A stretch of DNA of 18,128 bases. Source: DATATB01 sp036268995. Lineage in GTDB: Bacteria; Planctomycetota; Planctomycetia; Pirellulales; PNKZ01. This document shows positions 1 to 7,100 of this stretch, piece after piece. The translations under genes and the position numbers were made by a program. A model generated the notes under the pieces. That model did no database searches. It was not told where the DNA came from and was given only the letters and a program-made list of their open reading frames with translations. Numbering within the stretch: position 1 is the first letter of the stretch; the number at the start of each line of letters is the position of its first letter. The stretch lies in assembly GCA_036268995.1 (NCBI GenBank), contig DATATB010000056.1, forward strand, positions 1 to 18,128, read 5' to 3'.

Positions 1-28
1 CAGAACGGTTTTTCGAAAAATCGTTCTG
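1..28. repeat. Near-perfect 28-nt palindrome at window edge
   Basis: The first 28 bases form an inverted repeat. Arms beginning cagaacg and ending cgttctg surround an inner tttttcgaaaaa core, with a single G/T wobble pair. It lies just beyond the 3' end of purF and next to the tandem repeat at 39-70. It could be a hairpin terminator for purF or the terminal structure of a small mobile or REP-like element. The window edge hides what lies further left. Confidence 0.6.
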
Positions 29-38
29 ACCCTCGTCC

Positions 39-70
39 TGACCCCTTTATTGCGTGACCCCTTTATTGCG
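39..70. repeat. Two perfect tandem copies of a 16-bp unit
   Basis: The unit tgacccctttattgcg occurs twice head to tail (39-54 and 55-70), ending 3 nt beyond the purF stop codon. Read on the minus strand it gives AATAAAGGGGTCA-type sequence directly downstream of purF. AAAGGGGTCAGG-type motifs remind me of sequences scattered near IS200-like/REP-associated transposases in other genomes, but this is recollection and no transposase is visible here. The duplication itself is certain; its origin is not. Confidence 0.8.
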
Positions 71-73
71 CAA

Positions 74-1654
74 TCACCCAGTCGCGATTTGCCTGCGCTC
101 GTAGGTGCGCTCGACGATGTTGCTGCGGGCGTTGTGCAGGGCCATCTGATATAGCTCCTGACCGCAGGCCGTGGGGTATTCGCCGGTGATGCAGGCCTGG
201 CAGAGCTGATCGGAGTCGAAGCCGATGGCTCGGGCGATCGATTCGACGGGCAGATAGCGGAGCGAGTCGGCGCCCAATTGGGCCGCCATGCGGGCCTGGC
301 CGGCTTCGGTCAGATGCCCTTCGTCCAGGAATTTCGGCGCGAACAGTTCGTTAATCGTCGACATGTCGATGCCGTAGAAGCAGGGAGCCACGATCGGCGG
401 GCAGGCGACGCGGACGTGAATCTCGCGAGCCCGGCCCTGGTCGCGGATGCGGCCCAGCAGCACTTTCATGGTCGTCGAGCGGACGATCGAGTCCTCGACC
501 AGGATCACGCGTTTGCCTTCGAGCACCTCGCGCAGCGGCGTGTACTTGCTCTCGGCCTTGCGGCGGCGATTCTTCGAGCCCTCGATAAACGTGCGGCCCG
601 TGTAGCGGTTGCGGATCAGCCCTTCGCGCGAGGGGATGTTGAGCCGGTACGCCATGGCGTCGGCCGCGGCTTTGCTGGTGTCGGGCACGGGCACGACGAT
701 CGTATCCTCGTCCAGCGTCAGCGTTTCAAGCCGCGCCAGCTCTTCGCCCAGCCGCGTGCGCGACAGGTACACGCTGCGGTTGTCCATCGTGCTGGCCACA
801 TTGGCAAAATAAACCCATTCGAAGAAGCAATGGGCCTGTTTCGGGCTGGCGGCAAAACGTTGAATCTCAAAACGCCCGCCGGTGATTGTGATGGCCTGGC
901 CTGGCAGCAGCGACTTGATCGACTCGGGGGCAAAGCCCAGGTTCAGCAAGGCCACGCTCTCGCTGGCGCAGGCAAACAGGGGCGACTCCCAGGCGTAGCA
1001 CAGCGGCTTGATGCCCAGTGGATCGCGGACGACGAGCATGTCGCCCACCGCATTGAGCAGCACGAGCGAATAGGCCCCGTCCAGCTTGCGATTGACGTTG
1101 CGCCACAGGTCCACGAGCGTCGGCCGCTGCTCGCCCGAGAGCTCGCAACTGATCTCGTGCATCAGGATTTCGGTATCCGTCTCGCGGGCCAGGTGATTGT
1201 CGCCCTGGGTCAGCAGTTCGTCGCGCAGCTCGGCATAATTGGCAAGCTGGCCGTTGAAGGCAAAGCTAAACCATTTGTGCTTTTGCAGATGGTGCCGCTC
1301 GAAGGGCTGAGCGTAGCTGCGGTCTTCTGCCCCACACGTGGCATAGCGGACGTGGCCGATGGCGGCCCGGCCGGCGTATTCCTTCATCAGGCTTTCGGTT
1401 TTGCCGCGATGGCTCAAACGAAAGACCTCGCTCACCCCGCCCAGCTCTTTGTACGTATCAATGAGCTGGTTGCGATGGGGATTGAACGTGGTCATGCCGG
1501 CCGAAAGCTGGCCGCGGTTCTGGATGTCCAGCAGCATGCGGGGCATCAACCGCGAGACTTCTTCGGGGCCCTGCTCGGGGCACAGCGGGCTGACCGCTTC
1601 GCCCGGCAGGTGGTAGATCGCTGCAACCCCGCACTCGTCGTGGAGTTCGCTCAT
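74..1654 (-). CDS. purF: Amidophosphoribosyltransferase (glutamine PRPP amidotransferase)
   Basis: Catalyses the first committed step of purine synthesis: PRPP + glutamine gives 5-phosphoribosylamine, in the cytosol. The 526-residue protein begins MSELHDECGV, so the N-terminal nucleophile would be Cys8 after removal of a short propeptide, as in the Bacillus-type enzyme. The Ntn glutaminase domain (about 8-260) keeps GHVRYAT and the oxyanion-hole NG pair (FNGQLAN). The phosphoribosyltransferase domain carries the PRPP loop VILVEDSIVRST with Glu387-Asp388. Four cysteines (276, 425, 485, 488) fall where the Bacillus subtilis enzyme ligates its [4Fe-4S] cluster (CFFEW, PCFYGID, LCQACITGEYPT contexts), so this should be the oxygen-sensitive iron-sulfur type. 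The ATG at 1654 puts the cysteine at the expected place; no strong Shine-Dalgarno is seen. Some motif residues are unusual (QNRGQLSAGM instead of QHRGQESAG), so it is a divergent member. Confidence 0.93.
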   Translation of the reverse strand: MSELHDECGVAAIYHLPGEAVSPLCPEQGPEEVSRLMPRMLLDIQNRGQLSAGMTTFNPHRNQLIDTYKELGGVSEVFRLSHRGKTESLMKEYAGRAAIGHVRYATCGAEDRSYAQPFERHHLQKHKWFSFAFNGQLANYAELRDELLTQGDNHLARETDTEILMHEISCELSGEQRPTLVDLWRNVNRKLDGAYSLVLLNAVGDMLVVRDPLGIKPLCYAWESPLFACASESVALLNLGFAPESIKSLLPGQAITITGGRFEIQRFAASPKQAHCFFEWVYFANVASTMDNRSVYLSRTRLGEELARLETLTLDEDTIVVPVPDTSKAAADAMAYRLNIPSREGLIRNRYTGRTFIEGSKNRRRKAESKYTPLREVLEGKRVILVEDSIVRSTTMKVLLGRIRDQGRAREIHVRVACPPIVAPCFYGIDMSTINELFAPKFLDEGHLTEAGQARMAAQLGADSLRYLPVESIARAIGFDSDQLCQACITGEYPTACGQELYQMALHNARSNIVERTYERRQIATG

Positions 1655-1721
1655 AAATAATGGGCAATTCGCGAGAGAGAGGAACCGCTTTGGGAGGCGG
1701 CACGCCGCAGGAACTCATTCA

Positions 1722-1749
1722 ATTCTAACGCCCGACGCAGATTCCACAA
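1722..1749 (-). promoter_or_regulatory. Possible purF promoter
   Basis: On the minus strand TTGTGG (1744-1749) is separated by 16 bp from TAGAAT (1722-1727), a passable sigma-70-like pair about 70 nt upstream of the purF ATG. It lies after the hairpin that follows the upstream gene, so purF may be transcribed on its own. The match is only partial, so confidence is low. Confidence 0.3.
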
Positions 1750-1756
1750 TCAGAAA

Positions 1757-1778
1757 GCCGCGCCCGCGGTTGCGCGGC
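1757..1778 (-). terminator. GC-rich hairpin downstream of the GT11-like gene
   Basis: GCCGCGC (minus strand, 1772-1778) pairs perfectly with GCGCGGC (1757-1763) across an 8-nt loop. The hairpin starts 3 nt after the stop of the GT11-like gene and is followed by TTTCTGATT. It has the form of an intrinsic terminator, but the T tract is short and interrupted. It would separate that gene from purF. Confidence 0.45.
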
Positions 1779-1781
1779 GCG

Positions 1782-2720
1782 TCACGTCTTGCGTATCCGG
1801 CCCGCAATTTTCTGGCCCAGACGCTTGATCAGCCGGGCGCAACGCCCCCAGCGGGTGTTCGCGGTCTCACGAAGGTGGGGAAAATCTTCGACGCAAAACT
1901 GCCGGTGCAGCGGATCGTCGTTCCAGGGATCGAATTCGACAAACGACTCGAGCGGCAAGCTCGAACGGACGCTCTTTTGCAGCCGCCGGTTGAGCATGGC
2001 CGCCGTAAACGAAAACGTGCTGTTGGGAATCGCCAGCACGTCGCATTGGGTCAGCGCGTAGAAATCTGGATAGTACGGCGCTTTGGGCAGTTCGACCTGC
2101 ATCTCGCGGGCGCTTTGCGGGCGATAGGCCCGAAAGTCGCGCAGCACCTTTGCAGGCTCGTCGCAGGCGACGAACAGTATCGGGTCGGCGAGCGTCGGCC
2201 AGATGACTTCCAGCCAGCGCAGATACCAACTGCTCGGCGTGATGTAGTAAATCCCCTGGCCGAAATCATCGCGACGCAAGTGCAAGCCCACCACAGTGCG
2301 GCCTTGCCGGGCGATACGCTGCCAGCCGGCCTCGACCAGCGCCCGCACCTCCGGAGCGGGCTGAAACAGCCCGCGGATCAAGTCGCGGTGAGGAGCGTAA
2401 TAGCTCGTATGGTATTGGAAATAACCGCGAAAGTCGCAATTGCGAAAAACTTCCTGGCTCGTGGGGATCAGCCGGTCGCCGGGGTCTTCGACCACCGGCA
2501 GCTCCCGCGAAATCGGCGGATCCTTGGTCCCAAACAGGTAGTTGCCGATCCATGGCGGACACTCGACCTGCAAGCCGTGGGCGGCCGCGTAGGTCTTGAG
2601 GAACATGTATTGGAACACCGAGTTGCCGTAACGCCCCATTATGCCCAGCAGGGAATTGGTGATGATTCCACTGGGTGCCGCGGGCTGCGGTGCATCGATG
2701 GCTGGTTTCTGGCTGGACAT
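1782..2720 (-). CDS. GT11-like (alpha-1,2-fucosyltransferase family) glycosyltransferase
   Basis: A 312-residue cytosolic protein with the ordered motifs of glycosyltransferase family 11. These are an N-terminal glycine/asparagine motif GRYGNSVFQYMF (29-40), a GYFQ motif (99-102), the nucleotide-sugar-binding HLRRDD (147-152, normally HxRRGD) and a late NSTFSF motif (233-238, normally NSTFSWW). Family members transfer fucose from GDP-fucose to galactose-containing glycans; substrate and sugar here are inferred only from these motifs. Gly to Asp in HxRRGD and loss of the WW pair show divergence, so another sugar donor or acceptor is possible. The first 20 residues are a low-complexity leader before the fold starts. 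It is divergent from proB, and a possible terminator lies immediately downstream. It is probably part of the organism's surface-glycan repertoire, although purF and proB beside it are housekeeping genes. Confidence 0.8.
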   Translation of the reverse strand: MSSQKPAIDAPQPAAPSGIITNSLLGIMGRYGNSVFQYMFLKTYAAAHGLQVECPPWIGNYLFGTKDPPISRELPVVEDPGDRLIPTSQEVFRNCDFRGYFQYHTSYYAPHRDLIRGLFQPAPEVRALVEAGWQRIARQGRTVVGLHLRRDDFGQGIYYITPSSWYLRWLEVIWPTLADPILFVACDEPAKVLRDFRAYRPQSAREMQVELPKAPYYPDFYALTQCDVLAIPNSTFSFTAAMLNRRLQKSVRSSLPLESFVEFDPWNDDPLHRQFCVEDFPHLRETANTRWGRCARLIKRLGQKIAGRIRKT

Positions 2721-2871
2721 ACGAGATAACCTAATTCAGCACCAGGCGGCGGCCAAGGACGAGCCCCCGGGAAAATGCCTTGCCGCAATCGTGACTTTAT
2801 GCCGCGCGACCTGGGCGGTATGTTTGGTGACGCCCGATTGTGCTCGCCCCTCTTCTCCCCGTCGATGATCG
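2721..2871. promoter_or_regulatory. Divergent intergenic region between GT11-like gene and proB
   Basis: These 151 nt separate two divergent starts and must carry both promoters. I see no convincing -35/-10 pair for either gene. There is also no Shine-Dalgarno before the proB ATG at 2872; the preceding stretch is pyrimidine-rich. Short open frames here are not supported by any recognisable product. Confidence 0.4.
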
Positions 2872-4032
2872 ATGAGCGACCTCGTACGCCAGGAAATCGC
2901 CACGGCTTGCCAGACGCTGGTCGTCAAGGTGGGCACGCGCGTGCTAACCCGTCCCGACGGCACGCTCAACGAACACCGCGTGGCCGAGTTGGCGCTCGAA
3001 CTGCACGAGGTGATGGCCACCGGCCGCAAGGTCGCGCTGGTCAGCTCCGGCGCGGTAGGCGCCGGCATGGGCCTCCTGGGATTGGCCGAACGGCCCCGCG
3101 ATCTGGCCCATTTGCAAGCCGTGGCTGCCGTCGGCCAAAGCTACCTGGTACAGACCTACGATCGCTCGCTGCGTTCGTTCGGGCGGCATGCCGCGCAGAT
3201 CCTGCTCACCGCCGAGGATTTTGACGATCGTTCGCGCTATCTTAACGTTCGCAACACGCTGCTAACCTTGCTCGATGAATACGCCGCGGTGCCGATCATC
3301 AACGAAAACGACACGGTCAGCGTCGAGGAGTTGCAAACGACCTTCGGCGACAACGACCGGCTGGCCGCGATGGTGACGAATCTGATCCGCGCGCCGCTCC
3401 TGGTGTTGTTGTCCGATGTCGACGGTCTGTACGACGGCGATCCGCGGCAGCCCGGTGCTGCGTTGGTTTCGACGGTCACGCGGCTGGACGAGAGCATTTT
3501 TGCTCTGGTCCGCGACCAGCGCACCGGGCTGAGCAAAGGCGGCATGGCCAGCAAGCTGAACGCGGCGCGCATGGCCACGCTCTCCGGTGAGAACGTGATT
3601 ATCGCCAGCGGCCGCCAGCCGGGCGCGCTCAAAAAGATCCTGGCCGGCGAGAGTGTCGGCACACTGTTTGTCGCTCACGGGCAGACGATCCCGTCGTTCA
3701 AGCGCTGGATCGGCTTCACTGTGCAGCCGCGCGGCTACCTGGCGCTCGACGATGGAGCCCGCCGGGCCGTGCAGCAGCAGGGGCGCAGCCTGCTGGCCAT
3801 CGGCGTGATCGACGCGGGCGGCGCGTTCAAAAAAGGCGATGTCGTAGCGCTGCGCGACGCGGCCGGCATGGAGTTCGCGCGCGGGCTGATCAACTACAGC
3901 GTCGACGAAATCACTCGCATCAAAGGGCTGCGGACCGAGGCCATTGCCGCCACGCTCGGCCATTGTCCCTACCAAGAAGTGATCCACCGCGACAACCTCG
4001 TGGTCACGACCACGTTTGTTCCCAAAGCATGA
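2872..4032 (+). CDS. proB: Glutamate 5-kinase with C-terminal PUA domain
   Basis: Phosphorylates L-glutamate with ATP to gamma-glutamyl phosphate, the first step of proline synthesis, in the cytosol. The 386-residue protein has the full two-domain layout. The amino-acid-kinase domain (about 12-265) has the N-terminal VKVGTRVL lysine motif (Lys19), the phosphate loop VSSGAVGAG (57-65), INEND (143-147), FGDND (158-162), SDVDGLYDGDP (181-191) and SKGGMASK. A PUA domain covers about 288-378 (RGYLALDDGA to EITRIKG). Proline feedback inhibition is known for this family. The usual partner proA is not in the window. The start is the only in-frame ATG near the conserved N terminus; the ATG at 2865 is out of frame. 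It converges with the TPR-CHAT gene, and a long inverted repeat lies in the gap. Confidence 0.96.
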   Translation: MSDLVRQEIATACQTLVVKVGTRVLTRPDGTLNEHRVAELALELHEVMATGRKVALVSSGAVGAGMGLLGLAERPRDLAHLQAVAAVGQSYLVQTYDRSLRSFGRHAAQILLTAEDFDDRSRYLNVRNTLLTLLDEYAAVPIINENDTVSVEELQTTFGDNDRLAAMVTNLIRAPLLVLLSDVDGLYDGDPRQPGAALVSTVTRLDESIFALVRDQRTGLSKGGMASKLNAARMATLSGENVIIASGRQPGALKKILAGESVGTLFVAHGQTIPSFKRWIGFTVQPRGYLALDDGARRAVQQQGRSLLAIGVIDAGGAFKKGDVVALRDAAGMEFARGLINYSVDEITRIKGLRTEAIAATLGHCPYQEVIHRDNLVVTTTFVPKA

Positions 4033-4048
4033 TCGTCGGTGCATCAAA

Positions 4049-4105
4049 GTAGCCGGCACATTCATGTGCCGTAATCAAGCGACGGCACATAAATGCGCCG
4101 GCTAC
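4049..4105. repeat. Long imperfect inverted repeat in convergent gap (hairpin)
   Basis: Arms of 24 nt (4049-4072 and 4082-4105), starting gtagccggc and ending gccggctac, pair with only two mismatches around a 9-nt loop. It fills most of the 89-nt space between the convergent proB and TPR-CHAT genes. In RNA it would fold into a strong hairpin in either direction, so it could act as a bidirectional terminator. There is no T tract, and the size and symmetry also fit a REP/MITE-like dispersed palindrome. Confidence 0.75.
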
Positions 4106-4121
4106 ATTATGCCGTCGGCAA

Positions 4122-7100
4122 TTAGCGCCAGTCGCCGGAGAGCACAAACGCAGCCCAATAGCGCGGCGAAAGCCCCTGCCCTGCTGCAGCTGCCGGTTCG
4201 TTTTCGAGCGCCAGTCCGCGGCTGGCCTCGGCCGCCAGGGTGGGATCCTTGGGCACTTCGCGCAGCATCCAAAGTTGGGCTTCGCGCAATGCAACCAACT
4301 TGGGCATGTTCTTCTGCCACAGATTCTCGTAGAACCGGACCATCAGCATTTGCGTAGCCCGATCCGGCACCTTCCACAGCCCCGAGACCACCGTGCGGGC
4401 TCCGGCCATTTGAAAGGCCCGCTGCAAGCCCAACACGCCTTCGCCGCCGGCCGATTGGCCCAATCCGGTTTCGCACGCCGAAAGCACAACCATCTCGACG
4501 TGCTCCAGGTTCAACTCCGAAACCTCGAAGGCGGTGAGAATGCCGTCGTCGCGATCCACGTCGAGCGGCCGATTGGCTCCGGCCAGCACAATGCCCGACA
4601 GCAGGCCGGGGTGCGAGCCGGACAAGTCTTCTCCCCTGCTCGGCTGCGGGGCTGGCTGTTGAATTGGCAGTGGAGCACGCGTCAGGGCGAGCTCAATTTC
4701 ATCGCTCGGCCCCGGCTTCTCAGCCACAGCAGTCTTGTCAGGCTGTGGATGATGTCGGATTCTAATCCGGGCCGTGCTTCCAACCGGGCCGCGGAGATGC
4801 GGCACGATATCGCCGAGTGCTTTGCCGGCTGCCGGCAGCCACCTGCCGTCGGCTGTTGCCAACGCGACGATTTCGTCGCCCGCGAGCATCTGGCCGTCCT
4901 TGGCCGCTCCGCCGCCGGGCAAGACCTTGGCCACGAGGCAATGCCCGGCCTTCACTTCTAACACGACGCCAATTCCCGCCACCGGCGGGGTGGGTGCAAA
5001 GCTGGGCTGAGCAGCCGGAGGGATTGGCGCTGAGCCGATCCCGGATGGCGCAAAGAAGCCATGTGTGGCCAGGTGCAGCCAGCGATGCCGGCCCGCCGCT
5101 AGCCGCAGACCTTCTTCCGTGGCCTGCGCGTTCTCAAGTACGTCGGGCCGTACGGACGTAAATCGTCGGTCAAAAAGTTTCTGCACTTTGTCGATTTCGG
5201 TTTTGGTGCCGGCCAGCGGCGGCCAGACGATCCGATCGCCGTAAACCGCGGCGGCGCGACTTTGTCCGGAAGCGGTTATGCTCGGCGCAGCGCCGAAGTC
5301 GACATTGCCCACCGCCAGCAATGAGGCTTCGCCGGTGGAGGTTGGCGCGGCCAGCATTTCTGGGAGCCGCTGCGGAATCGGCACGACGGCGAAGGCCCGT
5401 TCTTCGATCAAATAGGAGCCCGGCGCTGAGCCCGGTAATGCTCCCCACGACAGTCGAGCCAGCGCGCCGTCGGGCGAGACGAGCACAGTCTGGCAATCGG
5501 TCAGCTCGCTGGCAATTGGCTCCCACACTAGATGCCGCAGCTCATCGCCTGGCGACTTTCCGGCCGATGTTTGCGATGCGCCAAAGCCCTTTCGCCAGGC
5601 CTCGACCAGTTGGTTGATCGGCGCGCTGGGGCCCAATTGAAAGCAGGTGACCGGCTGATCATGGCGCAGGACAAATGCCAGATAGCGTCGCTCCTGGCGC
5701 GATTTTTCCTCGGTCTTGGTGGAAGTAATAAAATGATTGTATTCCAGCAGATCCACCAGCGCGGTGCCGTCTGGCAGGGCTTGGGTCAGCCGGTCGCTGG
5801 AGAGCGTTCGCTCGGCCCAGCCTTGATAAAAAGTCGGATCGAGTTGCGACAGCCTTTGCTGGAGTGCTTCGACCGATTCGCTCAACTGATCCATCGTTTG
5901 CTGAAACGGTTTCGCTTCTTCCGGCTTGGGCGTGTAGCGGAACATCGCCGCGAGTGTGCGCGTCTGCTGCTCCAGTTCGGCGAAGAGTTTGGCCAGTTCC
6001 GAGTTCGGATCATCCGCCAACGCACGCTGCCGGGCTCGGACCATTTGCTGCTGGGCCGCAATCGCGCCTTTCCAGGCGGCGGCTTCAGCGTACATTTCGC
6101 CCGGTGCCATTCCAGCGGCCAAGGCCGCGGCAAGGTAGTGGTCGAGCATTGCGCGCACGTCGCGAGCCATGGCCAATTGTTGCCGCTCGGATTGCACGCC
6201 TCCGGTGGTATCGAGGCTTTTCCGCTGGATCGACACGGCCTGCCGCAAGTGGTTTTCTGCTTCGGCCGGGCGGCCCTGCGATAGCTCGAGCAGTGCCAGG
6301 TTGTGCAGGGTCCAGGCGTAATGGGGGTGCGCCTCGCCTAGTGTGCCTTTGCGAATCTCCAGCGCCTGCCGAAACAACGGTTCGGCGCGGGCGTAGTCGC
6401 CCATCGCCTCGTACAAGTCGGCCAGATTGCTCAGGTCCAGGGCATAGCCGGGATGGCTTACGCCGAGCACTTTCTCGTTCGTTTCCATCGCCTGGCGATA
6501 GAGTGGTTCGGCCCGGGCGAATTCGCCCAAGTTCCGATAGGCCAACGCCAGGTTATTCAGGCTGATGGCGAAGTCGGGATGGGCTTCGCCCAGGGTTTTT
6601 CGGCGAATTTCCAGCGCCTGACGATAGAGCGGTTCGGCCCGACTGTATTCGCCTTTGACGTCGTACAGCCGGCCCAGACTGTTCAGGCTGTCGGCGAACT
6701 GGGGATGCGTTTCACCCAAGGCCTTTCTGCGGATCTCCATTGCCTGCCGCAGCAGCGGCTCAGCCCGAGTGAGGTCGCCCATTTCTTGGTACAGCGAGGC
6801 CAGGTTGTTCAGCCGCGTGGCAAAATCGGGATGTGCTTCACCCAACCCAAGCCTGTCGACTTCCACCGCCTGACGATACAGCGGCGCGGCTCGCGCGAAG
6901 TCGCCCATGCTCCGGTACAGTCCGGCCAGATTGTTCAGGCTGAGGGCATAGTGGGGATGCGTTTCGCCCAGGGTTGTTTTGCGGATTTCCAAGACCCGGC
7001 GATACAGCGGTTCGGCCCGCGCGTACTGGCCCATGTTGTCATACAGCCCAGCGAGGTTGTTGAGCCCTGTTGCGTAGTCCGGATGTCCTTCGCCGAGCGC

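Noticed and set aside
278..1660. 460-codon plus-strand open frame across purF
   Set aside because: It is antisense to a gene with full catalytic motifs; the frame is open only because of the GC-rich codon usage, and its translation matches nothing I recognise.
1770..2729. 319-codon plus-strand open frame across the GT11-like gene
   Set aside because: Antisense shadow; the motif-bearing gene is on the minus strand.
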